Of a stretch of 64,000 bases of DNA, positions 8,414 to 17,382 are shown one piece after another. Numbering within the stretch: the stretch's first letter is position 1; every line of letters begins with the position of its first letter. Location of the stretch: positions 186,001-250,000 of the forward strand of contig CAVXIQ010000001.1 of NCBI GenBank assembly GCA_963761905.1, in the 5' to 3' direction. Under the pieces are notes generated by a model. The model had not been told where the DNA came from and made no database searches. It was given only the letters and a program-made list of their open reading frames with translations. Source of the DNA: Gaiellasilicea sp963761905. Its GTDB lineage: Bacteria > Actinomycetota > Thermoleophilia > Gaiellales > Gaiellaceae. The translations under genes were made by a program, and so were the position numbers.

Positions 8414-9562
8414 TTGAAGCCCCTGCGGATCGTCCCGCTCCTCGCAGTCGCGCTCGCAACCGCGTTCGCCCTGGCGCTCGCCGTCGGCGGCGCGGCCGCA
8501 CCGCCGCTCGTGGACGCCGAGGCCTACGTCGTCCAGAACGCCACGACGGGCGAGGTGCTCGCGAGCCTCGACGAGCGCGAGCCGCTGCCGATCGCGTCGA
8601 TCACGAAGCTGATGACAGCGCTCGTGACGCTGGAGCGCGCCGAGCTCGACGAGGTCGTAACCGTCTCGAAACGAGCCGCCGCGATCGGAGAGTCGTCGAT
8701 CCAGCTCTCCGCGGGCGAACGGCTCACCGTGGCCGACCTGCTTCGGGCGGCCCTGATCCAGAGCGCGAACGACGCGGCGAACGCTCTCGCCGTCCATGTC
8801 GGCGGCGGCTCGGTTCCGCGCTTCGTCGGCCTGATGAACGCGAGGGCCCGAGAGCTCGGCCTCACCGACACGCGCTTCGTCAACCCGGACGGCCTCGACG
8901 CGCCGGGACACGTGTCGAGCGCCCGCGACGTGACCAAGCTGGCCCGCGTTGCGATGCAGAAGCCGTTCATCCGCGAGACGGTGCGCATCGTCGAGACGAG
9001 CGTCGCCGGTCGTCGCCTCGTCAACTGGAACGACCTCCTCTCGACGTTCCCACGGCTGCTCGGGGTCAAGACAGGCCACACGAACGGCGCCGGCTGGTCG
9101 GAGGTGGCGGCGGCACGCGGGCCTGGAGTGACGATCTACGCGACGCTGCTCGGCGGCGAGACGCGCACGGGCCGGAACCAGGATCTCGCCGGGTTGCTCT
9201 CGTGGGGGCTCGCGCAGTTTCGAGCCGTCTGGGCGATCGACGGCGATCGGGTCTACGCGACCGCGCCCACCGCCTACGCGCAGCCTCGCGTCCGCCTCGT
9301 GGCGGCGGAGCCCGCGCTCCGGGTGGTTCGGATCGACCGGACGCTGCTGGAGCGGATCGTGGCTCCGCTCGAGGTCGCGCTGCCCGTCCGGGCCGGCGAG
9401 CGGCTCGGCGAGGTGCAGGTGCTCGACCGTGGCAAGGTGATCGCCCGTTCGCCTCTCGTCGCGGCCGTCGCGATCGAGCGGCCGGGCCGGCTCGAGCGCG
9501 TAGGGTTCTACGCGGAGCGGACGCTCCACCATCTCTGGGGGGCTAACGTGAGCGCAACGTGA
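8414..9562 (+). CDS. dacA: D-alanyl-D-alanine carboxypeptidase (penicillin-binding protein)
   Basis: Trims the terminal D-Ala from peptidoglycan stem peptides. 382 aa with a signal peptide (PLLAVALATAFALALAVGGAAA) and the three active-site motifs of peptidase S11: SITK near residue 62, SAN near 118 and KTGHTNGAGW near 219. A C-terminal domain of about 110 residues follows, as in PBP5. TTG start. No hydrophobic C-terminal anchor is evident. The stop overlaps the start of the sugar-kinase gene. Confidence 0.92.
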   Translation: MKPLRIVPLLAVALATAFALALAVGGAAAPPLVDAEAYVVQNATTGEVLASLDEREPLPIASITKLMTALVTLERAELDEVVTVSKRAAAIGESSIQLSAGERLTVADLLRAALIQSANDAANALAVHVGGGSVPRFVGLMNARARELGLTDTRFVNPDGLDAPGHVSSARDVTKLARVAMQKPFIRETVRIVETSVAGRRLVNWNDLLSTFPRLLGVKTGHTNGAGWSEVAAARGPGVTIYATLLGGETRTGRNQDLAGLLSWGLAQFRAVWAIDGDRVYATAPTAYAQPRVRLVAAEPALRVVRIDRTLLERIVAPLEVALPVRAGERLGEVQVLDRGKVIARSPLVAAVAIERPGRLERVGFYAERTLHHLWGANVSAT

Positions 9563-10513
9563 TCGTCACGGTGACACTCAACGCCGCGCTCGACCGGACG
9601 CTGACCGTCCCGAGCTTCCAGCGCGGCCACCGCCATCGCGCGAGCCAGGTGCTTGACCCTCGCCGGCGGCAAGGGGATCAACGTCGCCCGGGCGCTGAAG
9701 CGCCTCGACGTTCCGGTCGTCGCGACCGGGCTGGCGGGCGGGCGCACCGGCACGCGGATCGTCGAGGAGCTGACCGCCGAGGCGATCCTGAACGACTTCG
9801 TCCGGATCGGCGAGGAGTCGCGCGCGTCGACCGCCGTCGTCGACCCGATGGAGAACTCGTACACCGAGATCAACGAGTGGGGGCCGCTCGTGTCGGAGAT
9901 CGAGCTCGAGATGCTGCGCGAGAAGCTCCTGTATCTCTCGCGCGGCGCCGACTTCGTCGTCTTTGCAGGCTCGCTCCCGCGCGGCGTCGCGGAGAGCTTC
10001 TACGCGGACTCGATCCGCGACCTGAACCGGCGTGGCGTCAAGGTCGTGCTCGACACCGAGGGCGAGCCGCTCCGGCTCGGAACCGAGGCGGAGCCGTACC
10101 TCGTCTCGCCGAACCAGCGCGAGGCCGAGCACGTCGTCGGGCAGGAGCTCGACGAGGAGGACGACTTCCTGATGGCGCTCGACCGGATCGCCGAGGCCGG
10201 CGCCCGCAACGTCCACATCACCCTCGAATCGGGCTGCTTCGGCCTGTTTCGGGAGGAGCGTCAGGTCAAGCGCTACCTCGCGTCGGCGCCGGAGATCGAG
10301 CCGGTCTCGGTGGTGGGCGCGGGCGACGTCCTGCTCGCGCAGTTCATCGCCGCCCAGCTCGCCGGCAAGAAGTCCGAGGACGCGCTCCGGCTCGCGGTCG
10401 CCGCCGGCGCCGCCTCGACGCTCGAGATCGGAGCCGGCCGCTTCGACCCGCGCGACGTGGGCCGGTTCGCCGGAGGCGTCGACGTGCGGGAGCTGCAGCC
10501 ACTCGCAGCCTGA
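9559..10513 (+). CDS. 1-phosphofructokinase-type PfkB kinase, frameshifted
   Basis: About 317 aa PfkB kinase of the FruK/LacC/PfkB branch. Starts MIVTVTLNAALDRTLTVPSF, then after a frameshift LAGGKGINVARALKRLDVPV; the catalytic VVGAGDVLLAQFIA lies near residue 255. The shift is one extra T in gtgcttgacc at 9653-9654; removing it gives a continuous ASQVLTLAGGKGINVA. Substrate could be fructose 1-phosphate or fructose 6-phosphate; no PTS genes are near, so I do not assign a symbol. GTG start overlaps the dacA stop. Confidence 0.82.
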
Positions 10514-10518
10514 ACGAC

Positions 10519-10546
10519 GGCCGGAGGAGCCTGAGGCTCCCCGGCC
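10519..10546. terminator. Hairpin between convergent genes
   Basis: GGCCGG-AGGAGCC/GGCTCC-CCGGCC arms with a TGA loop form a long GC hairpin directly after the kinase stop and just before the stop of the leftward SRPBCC gene. There is no T tract, so it may act as a bidirectional terminator or 3'-end stabiliser rather than a classical intrinsic terminator. Confidence 0.5.
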
Positions 10547-10558
10547 GCCGCTCGACGA

Positions 10559-11020
10559 CTAGTCGTGCGACTGCTTGACCTCGCCGCGCCAGGCGCCGCT
10601 CTCCGTGCCCCGCTGCTCGATCAGCTCCTTGAAGCGCTCGAGGTCGCCCTTGACGCGGCGGCTGTCGGCGCCGACCGTCGCGCCGACGGTCTCGACGGCC
10701 CCGTCCGGCTCCCAGTCCATCTGCACCATCACGCGCGTCTTGTCCTCGGCGATCTGGTGGAAGCTGACGACGCCGGCGTTCTCGCGACCCTCGGTCGACT
10801 TCCAGGCGACGCGATGGTCGGGGTGCTGCTCGGTGATCTCGGCGCGCCACTCCTCCTGCTTGCCGCCGATCTCCGCCGTCCAGAGGAGATGGGTGTCGTC
10901 GAGCTGCTGGACGCTCTCGACGCCCTCCATGAACTGCGGGAACTCCTCGAACTGCGTCCACTGGTTGTAGACGGTGGCGATGGGTGCGTCGACCTCGATC
11001 GACTCCTCGATGCGTGCCAT
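10559..11020 (-). CDS. SRPBCC family protein (polyketide cyclase/dehydrase type)
   Basis: 153 aa with the START-like fold signature of Coq10/cyclase proteins: IEESIEVDAPIATVYNQWTQ at the start, the FPQFMEGVESVQQLD segment, then WRAEITEQHPDHRVAWKSTE and VMVQMDWEP strands with a long C-terminal helix. Such proteins bind a hydrophobic ligand, but the ligand cannot be inferred. Unlike many neighbours it has a Shine-Dalgarno sequence (AAAGGA about 7 nt before ATG). Monocistronic, divergent from guaB. Confidence 0.85.
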   Translation of the reverse strand: MARIEESIEVDAPIATVYNQWTQFEEFPQFMEGVESVQQLDDTHLLWTAEIGGKQEEWRAEITEQHPDHRVAWKSTEGRENAGVVSFHQIAEDKTRVMVQMDWEPDGAVETVGATVGADSRRVKGDLERFKELIEQRGTESGAWRGEVKQSHD

Positions 11021-11105
11021 GCGTAGGTCCTTTCGTCCGGGTTTTGTCTGAGGCCGCCTACCCTCGCCGGCCGCGGCCGGAAACAGGCCGTCCGAAGGCG
11101 GCTGT

Positions 11106-11164
11106 TAGGATCGGCCGACCCGTGAGTCGCGTCCACACCACCGTCGCGCAGCCCCGATCGAGGG
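11106..11164 (+). promoter_or_regulatory. Putative guaB promoter and leader
   Basis: TAGGAT at 11106-11111 is the best -10 candidate; no good -35 is visible 17 nt upstream. It would leave a leader of about 50 nt before GTG 11165, with GAGGGG just upstream as a weak ribosome binding site. The preceding ccggccgcggccgg palindrome near 11068 could fold but has no clear role. I saw no purine riboswitch. Confidence 0.4.
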
Positions 11165-12661
11165 GTGAGTGAGGTGGAGTTCGAGCTCGACCGGGAGGCG
11201 AAGTTCGGCAAGGAAGGGCTCACGTTCGACGACGTGCTGCTGCTCCCGGCCGAGTCGAGCGTGCTGCCGAACGACGTGCGCACGGCGACCCGGCTGACAC
11301 GGACGATCGTGCTCGAGCTCCCGATCGTCTCCGCCGCGATGGACACCGTCACCGAGGCGCGACTCGCGATCGCGCTCGCGCGCGCGGGCGGAATCGGGAT
11401 CGTCCACCGCAACCTCTCGATCGCCGACCAGGTCGCCGAGGTCGACAAGGTGAAGCGATCCGAGTCGGGGATGATCGTCGAGCCGGTCACGCTCCGCCCG
11501 GACGATTCGGTGGCCGAGGCCTTCGCGCTGATGGAGCGCTACCACATCTCCGGCGTCCCGATCACGGACGCGGACGGCGTGCTCGTCGGGATCCTGACGA
11601 ACCGCGACCTCCGGTTCGAGACGAACCTGCGCCAGCCGGTCTCGGCGCTGATGACCTCCCGCGATCTCGTGACCGCTCCGGTCGGGACGACGCTCGAGGC
11701 GGCGAACGAGCTGCTGCGCAAGCACAGGATCGAGAAGCTGCCCGTCGTCGACGGCGACGGGAGGCTGCAGGGCCTGATCACGGTCAAGGACATCCGGAAG
11801 CGAATCGAGTTCCCGCTCTCGACGAAGGACGAGCAGGGGCGGCTCATGGTCGGCGCGGCCGTCGGCGTCGGCCCGGACGCGCTCGAGCGCGCCGACGCAC
11901 TCGTCGGCTCCGAGGTCGACGTGCTCGTGATCGACACCGCGCACGGACACTCTCGTGCGGTCGTCGAGATGGTGCGGCGCGTGAAATCCGAGTGGGACGT
12001 GCAGGTGATCGCGGGCAACGTCGTCACCGGCGAGGGCACGGACGCGCTGATCGACGCAGGCGCCGACGCCGTCAAGTGCGGCGTCGGGCCCGGCTCGATC
12101 TGCACCACCCGGGTCGTCGCCGGGGTGGGGGTGCCGCAGGTGACCGCGGTCTTCGACTGCGCCGAGGCGGCGTCGCGGCACGGCGTGCCGGTGATCGCCG
12201 ACGGGGGGCTGACGTCATCCGGAGACATCGCCAAGGCGATCGCGGCCGGCGCGGACACGGTCATGCTCGGCTCGATGCTGGCGGGCACGGACGAGAGCCC
12301 CGGCGACGTGATCCTCGTCCAGGGCGAGCGCTTCAAGGAGTACCGCGGGATGGGGTCGCTCGGTGCGATGAAGGCCGGCTCGTTCTCGAAGGACCGCTAC
12401 TACCAGGGCGACGTCGAGGACGTGGACAAGCTCGTGCCGCAGGGGATCGAGGGACGCGTCCCCTACAAGGGCAGGCTCGAGCCGATCCTCCATCAGCTGA
12501 TCGGAGGCCTCCGCCAGGCGATGGGCTTCTGCGGCGCCGAGACGATCGAGGCGCTGAAGCTCGACGCGCGCTTCGTGCGAATCACCGGCGCCGGGCTCCG
12601 CGAGAGCCACCCGCACGACGTCACGATCACGAAGGAAGCGCCGAACTACCGGCGGCAGTAG
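11165..12661 (+). CDS. guaB: IMP dehydrogenase
   Basis: Oxidises IMP to XMP with NAD+, the committed step to GMP. 498 aa. LTFDDVLLLPAESSVLP opens the barrel; two CBS domains occupy roughly residues 95-215 (MIVEPVTLRPDDSV, SALMTSRDLVTAPVGTTLEA); the catalytic loop GPGSICTTRVVAGVG holds the nucleophile Cys; YRGMGSLGAM and a flap ending in GYKGRLEP-like VPYKGRLEP follow. GTG 11165 or GTG 11174 may start. Its TAG shares a base with the guaA GTG, so guaB-guaA is an operon. Confidence 0.96.
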   Translation: MSEVEFELDREAKFGKEGLTFDDVLLLPAESSVLPNDVRTATRLTRTIVLELPIVSAAMDTVTEARLAIALARAGGIGIVHRNLSIADQVAEVDKVKRSESGMIVEPVTLRPDDSVAEAFALMERYHISGVPITDADGVLVGILTNRDLRFETNLRQPVSALMTSRDLVTAPVGTTLEAANELLRKHRIEKLPVVDGDGRLQGLITVKDIRKRIEFPLSTKDEQGRLMVGAAVGVGPDALERADALVGSEVDVLVIDTAHGHSRAVVEMVRRVKSEWDVQVIAGNVVTGEGTDALIDAGADAVKCGVGPGSICTTRVVAGVGVPQVTAVFDCAEAASRHGVPVIADGGLTSSGDIAKAIAAGADTVMLGSMLAGTDESPGDVILVQGERFKEYRGMGSLGAMKAGSFSKDRYYQGDVEDVDKLVPQGIEGRVPYKGRLEPILHQLIGGLRQAMGFCGAETIEALKLDARFVRITGAGLRESHPHDVTITKEAPNYRRQ

Positions 12662-14235
12662 TGGGCCAGGTTCTCCCACTGCCGGTTCCGGAACCAACTG
12701 CAGCGGATCGTCCCGTGCTCGTTCTCGATCTCGGCGGCCAGTACGCGCAGCTGATCGCGCGTCGCGTCCGTGACGCCCGCGTCTACTCGGAGCTCGTGCC
12801 GCACACCCTGAGCGCAGCCGAGGTTCGGCACCGCAACCCGCGCGCGCTGATCCTCTCCGGTGGCCCGGCCTCGGTCTACTCGGAGGGAGCGCCGCGGATC
12901 GATCCAGCGCTCTACGAGCTCGGGATCCCGACGCTCGGGATCTGCTACGGCGCCCAGCTACTGGCGCTCGACCTCGGCGGGGAAGTCGAGCGAACCGGCA
13001 CGTCGGAGTTCGGGAAGACCGACCTCGACGGGGGCTCGGGCGCGCTCTTCACCGGCCTGCCCGAGACTCAGACCGTCTGGATGAGCCACCGCGACACGGT
13101 CACGGCTCCTCCCGCGGGCGCGACGGTGGCCGGACGGTCCGCAGGCACGCCGGTCGCCGCCTTCGAGGACGCCCAGCGCGGGCTCTACGGGGTCCAGTTC
13201 CACCCCGAGGTCGTGCACACCCCGTACGGCCAGGACGTGCTCAAGAACTTCCTCTACGGGATCGCCGACGCGCCGCCCTCCTGGACGCCCGCCGCGGTGA
13301 TCGAGGAGCAGATCGAGCGGATCCGGCAGCAGGTGGGCTCGGAGCGGGTGATCTGCGGTCTCTCCGGCGGCGTCGACTCGGCGGTCGCGGCGCTGCTCGT
13401 CTACAAGGCGATCGGCGACCAGCTCACGTGCGTCTTCGTCGACCACGGGTTCATGCGCGCGAACGAAGCCGAGCAGGTGGCCGAGACCTTCGGCGGCCAC
13501 TTCCGCGTCCCGCTCGTCCACGTCCAGGCGCAGGAGCGCTTCCTGGCGCGGCTCGAGGGGATCGACGAGCCCGAGGAGAAGCGTCGCCGGATCGGCGAGG
13601 AGTTCATCCGCGTCTTCGAGGAGGAAGCGGGCAAGCTCGGCGCGGTGCGGTTCCTCGTCCAGGGCACGCTCTACTCGGACGTGATCGAGTCGGGCGGCAC
13701 GGACGGGATCGCCGCCAAGATCAAGTCGCACCACAACGTCGGCGGCCTGCCCGAGCAGATGGACATGGAGCTCGTCGAGCCCTTGCGCCTCCTCTTCAAG
13801 GACGAGGTCCGGCGCGTCGGCGAGGAGCTCGGGATGCCGGAGCGGATGGTCTGGCGCCAGCCGTTCCCCGGTCCGGGACTCGCGATCCGGATCATCGGCG
13901 AGGTGACGCGGGAGCGGCTCGAGATCCTGCGCGCGGCCGACGCCGTGCTCCAGGACGAGGTGCGGCGCGCCGGTCTCTACCGCGACCTCTGGCAGAGCTT
14001 CGCCGTCCTGCCGGCGATCAAGTCGGTCGGCGTCCAGGGCGACGAGCGGACCTACGCCTACCCGATCGTGATTCGCGCGGTCACCTCGGAGGACGCGATG
14101 ACCGCCGACTGGGCGCGGCTCCCGTACGACCTGCTCGAATCGATCTCGAGCCGGCTGATCAACGAGATCCCCGGAATCAACCGCGTCGCGCTCGACATCT
14201 CGTCGAAGCCGCCCGCGACGATCGAGTGGGAATAG
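12661..14235 (+). CDS. guaA: GMP synthase (glutamine-hydrolysing)
   Basis: Aminates XMP to GMP. 524 aa: an N-terminal glutaminase domain with VLVLDLGGQYAQLIARRVRD, nucleophile Cys in GICYGAQLLALDLGG and the His/Glu pair in VQFHPEVVHT; an ATP pyrophosphatase domain with the PP-loop SGGVDSAVAALL; and a C-terminal dimerisation domain ending KPPATIEWE. GTG 12661 overlaps the guaB stop; GTG 12715 is a possible shorter start. Converges with the methyltransferase gene, with 3 bases between stops. Confidence 0.96.
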   Translation: MGQVLPLPVPEPTAADRPVLVLDLGGQYAQLIARRVRDARVYSELVPHTLSAAEVRHRNPRALILSGGPASVYSEGAPRIDPALYELGIPTLGICYGAQLLALDLGGEVERTGTSEFGKTDLDGGSGALFTGLPETQTVWMSHRDTVTAPPAGATVAGRSAGTPVAAFEDAQRGLYGVQFHPEVVHTPYGQDVLKNFLYGIADAPPSWTPAAVIEEQIERIRQQVGSERVICGLSGGVDSAVAALLVYKAIGDQLTCVFVDHGFMRANEAEQVAETFGGHFRVPLVHVQAQERFLARLEGIDEPEEKRRRIGEEFIRVFEEEAGKLGAVRFLVQGTLYSDVIESGGTDGIAAKIKSHHNVGGLPEQMDMELVEPLRLLFKDEVRRVGEELGMPERMVWRQPFPGPGLAIRIIGEVTRERLEILRAADAVLQDEVRRAGLYRDLWQSFAVLPAIKSVGVQGDERTYAYPIVIRAVTSEDAMTADWARLPYDLLESISSRLINEIPGINRVALDISSKPPATIEWE

Positions 14236-14238
14236 CTC

Positions 14239-14992
14239 TCAGGCGGTGGCAACCGCGATCAGGCGCGTCTCCGGCGTGAGCGGCTCGCCGTCCCAGCCGC
14301 CGAGGAAACGGCGCTCCGAGAACCCCGCTTCCGCGAGCATCGCGTCCCACTCGCCCGCCGTGTAGACGCGGTGGACGAAGCGCCGCTCGACCGGATCGTC
14401 GCCGCCGAGGATCCGGTAGGTGTTCGCGACCGTCCCCGCGACCAGGTCGAAGCTCCGCTCCTGCACGAAGATCGACCCGTCCGGCAGCGGATCCCAGGCG
14501 CGCGGCGTGTAGACCCGGGCGAGCCGATCGCGGTGCATCGTCTCGAGCACCAAACGGCCGCCGGGTCGCAGCACGCGGCGCAGCTCTCGCAACACGGCTG
14601 ACATCGCCGTCGCGATCGAGATAGCCGAGTGACGTGAAGAGGTTGAGGGCCGCGTCGAACGACGCGTCCTCGAACGGCAGCTCGCGATAGTCGGCGCGCG
14701 ACGAGTCGCGGCCATTCCGCTGATCCGAGCCGTCGCCGGGCCTCCTCGAGCTGCACGGCCGAGCGATCGACGCCGGTCATCCGGTAGCCGAGCTCGCGAG
14801 CACCGCGCTGTGGCGCGCGAAGCCGCACGGACAGTCGAGCACCTCGGCGCCGGGCTCGACAGCGGCGAGACCGATCGCACCCTCCGCCTCGATCCGCGCC
14901 CGCTCGTCGTCCAGCATCGGCCCGTAGAAGCGAAAGTAGCTCTCGTCGAAGAGCTCGTCCCAGCCGTCCATCTCCGGCAAGTCCCCGCTCAC
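14239..14992 (-). CDS. SAM-dependent methyltransferase, multiply frameshifted
   Basis: Parts of a class I methyltransferase appear in successive frames. EVLDCPCGFARHSAVLA is motif I; ELGYRMTGVDRSAVQLEEAR is motif II after a shift near 14799; DYRELPFEDASFDAALNLFT with LGYLDRDGD follows another shift near 14705-14725; VLRELRRVLRPGGRLVLETM and the C-terminus follow a third near 14598. Repaired length is about 250 aa. GTG 14992 has GGGAGG 6 nt upstream. The substrate is unknown. Three indels could mean a pseudogene, but intact motifs favour sequence error. Confidence 0.75.
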
Positions 14993-15086
14993 GCGCAACC
15001 TCCCTCGATTCGCTGCGTTCCATCCTGGAGCAGCCGAAGCGCTCGATCAATGCTGCCGCGGCACTCGTTCGCCGCGCCGAACGCGC

Positions 15087-15100
15087 TAACGTGCCGGGCG
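15087..15100 (+). promoter_or_regulatory. Leaderless promoter -10
   Basis: TAACGT (15087-15092) is followed by 8 nt and the ATG at 15101. There is no ribosome binding site. Confidence 0.45.
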
Positions 15101-15841
15101 ATGACCGGCTCGCCCCGGATCGCGATCGTCGGCGACTACTCCGAGCTGAAGGAGACGCACCGGGCGATCGACGCCGAGCTGTCGGCGGCCGATGTCGAGT
15201 ACGCCTGGATTCCGACGACGGCCGTCGACGATCCCGCCCTCACGCTCGCCGACTGCGACGGTCTCCTGATCGCGTCGGGGAGCCCGTACGCGAGCATGGA
15301 CGGCGCGCTGGCCGCGATCCGCTTCGCGCGCGAGCGCGGGCTGCCGCTCGTCGGCACGTGCGGCGGCTTCCAGCACGTCGTGCTCGAGTTCGCGCGGGAC
15401 GTGCTCGGGATCGAGGATGCAGACCACGCCGAGACGAATCCCGGCGCCGAGCGATTCGCCGTGACCCCGCTCAAGTGCTCGCTGGCGGGCCAGAGTCACT
15501 GGGTTCGGTTCGCCTTGGGCTCGCGCGTCGCCTCGATCTACGGCGTCCGGGAAGCCGTCGAGCCGTACTTCTGCAGCTACGGGCTCAACCCCGAGCTCGA
15601 GCCGCGATTCGGGGCCGCGGGGCTGAGAGTGAGCGGACGGGACGAGCACGGCGGAGCGCGAGTCGTCGAGCTCGACGGTCATCCCTTCTTCGTCGCGACG
15701 CTGTACGTCTTCCAGGTGCGGTTCGACCGCACCGCTCCGCATCCGCTCACGGCAGCGTTTCTCGAAGCGGCCGCAGGCCACGCGCACGATCGGCGGCTGC
15801 GCCCGGCCTATCTCAAATCAGTGCACCTCGAAGCCGGCTAG
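15101..15841 (+). CDS. Stand-alone CTP-synthase-like glutamine amidotransferase domain
   Basis: 246 aa matching only the C-terminal glutaminase half of CTP synthase: IAIVGDYSELKETHRAIDAE, LTLADCDGLLIASGSPYASM, nucleophile Cys in VGTCGGFQHVVLEFARDVLG, and HPFFVATLYVFQVRFDR near the C-terminus, where PyrG carries its catalytic His/Glu. In PyrG the nucleophile motif is usually GICLGMQ. No synthetase domain is fused or adjacent, so the ammonia acceptor is unknown. ATG is set by TAACGT 8 nt upstream. The 3' end overlaps the acylphosphatase gene by 24 bases, tail to tail. Confidence 0.8.
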   Translation: MTGSPRIAIVGDYSELKETHRAIDAELSAADVEYAWIPTTAVDDPALTLADCDGLLIASGSPYASMDGALAAIRFARERGLPLVGTCGGFQHVVLEFARDVLGIEDADHAETNPGAERFAVTPLKCSLAGQSHWVRFALGSRVASIYGVREAVEPYFCSYGLNPELEPRFGAAGLRVSGRDEHGGARVVELDGHPFFVATLYVFQVRFDRTAPHPLTAAFLEAAAGHAHDRRLRPAYLKSVHLEAG

Positions 15842-16084
15842 CCCGACAGGTTCCTCGCTCGCGACGTCGACCCAGTCGACGCGCGCGCCGCGCGGGCCCT
15901 CGCGGCAGAACTCGACGAGCCGCTCGACCGCCTCGCGCTCGCCCTCGAAGACCGCCTCCACCGAGCCGTCGGGGCAGTTGCGGACGGAGCCGGCGAGCCC
16001 CGCAGCGAGGGCGCGGCGCCGAACGGTCTCGCGGAAGAAGACTCCCTGCACGTGACCCTGGACGACAACCCGGCGTCGCTGCAT
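15818..16084 (-). CDS. acyP: Acylphosphatase
   Basis: 88 aa small enzyme that hydrolyses acyl phosphates. The signature VVVQGHVQGVFFRETVRRRA holds the substrate-binding Arg, and GSVRNCPDGSVEAVFEG holds the catalytic Asn. ATG 16084 is preferred over ATG 16102 because TAGCCT ends 7 nt before it, so the upstream ATG would lie at or before the transcription start. Divergent from the MFS gene. Confidence 0.88.
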   Translation of the reverse strand: MQRRRVVVQGHVQGVFFRETVRRRALAAGLAGSVRNCPDGSVEAVFEGEREAVERLVEFCREGPRGARVDWVDVASEEPVGLAGFEVH

Positions 16085-16134
16085 GGCCTCTAGGCTAGGC
16101 ATTCGTGCCGACGGACTTCATCTAGGCTCGGCGC
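16085..16134. promoter_or_regulatory. Divergent leaderless promoters of acyP and the MFS gene
   Basis: Leftward: TAGCCT then 7 nt then ATG. Rightward: TAGGCT (16123-16128), cggcgc, GTG 16135. The 50-bp space holds both -10 boxes. Neither gene has a ribosome binding site. Confidence 0.6.
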
Positions 16135-17367
16135 GTGGCCGACTTCCCGATCAGGCGCAACACGATCCTGCTCGCGGGGACGCTCACCTCGCTCTCCGGA
16201 ATGGTCCAGCTCGCGGTCGCCGTGGCGACGGTGACGCTCGTCCTCGTCACCGGGATCGAGGGAATCCTCGGCCTCGGGCCGGCGATCTTCCTCACCGCGG
16301 GAGCGCTCGCCGCGTTTCCCGCCGGACGGCTGATGGACCGGTTCGGCCGGATCCCGGTGCTCGCCGGCGGCTGCCTCGCCGGTGTCGCGGGGTGCCTGAC
16401 GACCGCCCTCGGCTGCGAGCTCGATTCGGCCGCCGTCGTCGTCGCCGGCTTCGCGCTGGTCGGGATCGCGCAGGGGACGATCCTCCTCGCCCGCGCCGCC
16501 GCCGCCGACATGTATCCACCGGAGCGGCGCGCCCGCGGGATCTCGTACGTCCTCTTCGGGGCGCTCTTCGGCGCGGCGCTCGGCCCGCTCGTCTTCCGGC
16601 CGCTCTTCGCCGGCAAGGAGCTCGACACGGAGGCGCTCGTCGTCCCGTGGCTCGCTGCGGGCGGGATCATGGTGGTCGGGCTCGGCCTCGTCCTCTCGAT
16701 TCGCCCCGATCCGAAGACGATCGCGCAGCAACTTCACTACGACGCCGGTGGGCAGCCCGACGAAGCAGCCGCGCCGCTCCGCGAGATCGTCCGCCGGCCC
16801 GGCGTCCTGACGGCCCTCGTCGCCGCCGTCGCGAGCTTCGCCGGCATGGTCTCGGTGATGAACCTGACCGGCTATCTCGTGATCGACCACGGCCACCACC
16901 AGGCGGACGTCTTCACCGTGATCAGCCTCCACATCGTCGGGATGTACGCGCTCGTGCTCGTGATCGGGCAGCTCGTCGACAGGATCGGACGTCGTCCGGG
17001 CCAGGTCGCGGGCCTGCTCCTGATGGCGCTCTCGACGCTCGGGCTCGCCTGGTTCGAGAGCGTCGCCTGGATCTCGGTCTCGCTCTTCCTGCTCGGGCTC
17101 GGCTGGAACATCTCGTACGTCGCCGCCGTGACGGAGCTCGCCGACCGGGCGCTTCCGGCCGAGCGCGGCCGGCTGATCGGCTTCACCGATCTCTGCTCGA
17201 GCTTCACCGGCGCCGTCCTCGTCCTGCTCGGCGGAGTGGCCTACAGCGAGCTCGGCGTCGAGGCGCTCGCCTTCGCCGCGACGGCTTTCGTGGCCCTGCC
17301 CGCGGCCTGGATTCTGGTACGATCCGCCGCCGGCGCACCCGATGTGCGCCCTCTTTCTGTGAAGTGA
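16135..17367 (+). CDS. Major facilitator superfamily transporter
   Basis: 410 aa with twelve likely transmembrane helices in two halves separated by a loop near residues 185-225 (IRPDPKTIAQQLHYDAGG). The MFS motif between helices 2 and 3 reads GRLMDRFGRIPVL and recurs as GQLVDRIGRRPGQV in the second half. Substrate cannot be predicted; the overall look is of a drug/metabolite exporter. GTG start is leaderless (TAGGCT + 6 nt). The 3' end contains the rplM promoter and leader hairpin. Confidence 0.87.
   Translation: MADFPIRRNTILLAGTLTSLSGMVQLAVAVATVTLVLVTGIEGILGLGPAIFLTAGALAAFPAGRLMDRFGRIPVLAGGCLAGVAGCLTTALGCELDSAAVVVAGFALVGIAQGTILLARAAAADMYPPERRARGISYVLFGALFGAALGPLVFRPLFAGKELDTEALVVPWLAAGGIMVVGLGLVLSIRPDPKTIAQQLHYDAGGQPDEAAAPLREIVRRPGVLTALVAAVASFAGMVSVMNLTGYLVIDHGHHQADVFTVISLHIVGMYALVLVIGQLVDRIGRRPGQVAGLLLMALSTLGLAWFESVAWISVSLFLLGLGWNISYVAAVTELADRALPAERGRLIGFTDLCSSFTGAVLVLLGGVAYSELGVEALAFAATAFVALPAAWILVRSAAGAPDVRPLSVK
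17318..17350 (+). promoter_or_regulatory. rplM promoter with leader hairpin
   Basis: An extended -10 (TGG-TACGAT, 17318-17323) lies inside the MFS gene. It is followed by a perfect hairpin, GGCGCAC-ccgat-GTGCGCC (17332-17350), and a ctctttctgt tract. The hairpin would sit at the 5' end of the rplM mRNA. It may be an attenuator or an autoregulatory site for L13; it does not match any leader I can name. Alternatively it is the terminator of the MFS gene, but it precedes that gene's stop codon. Confidence 0.5.
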
Positions 17368-17382
17368 AGAGACCCTGCTGAC

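Noticed and set aside
14777..14810. TGA in the methyltransferase as a third Sec codon
   Set aside because: The frame after the TGA is not the methyltransferase; motif II continues in a different frame, so this is a frameshift.
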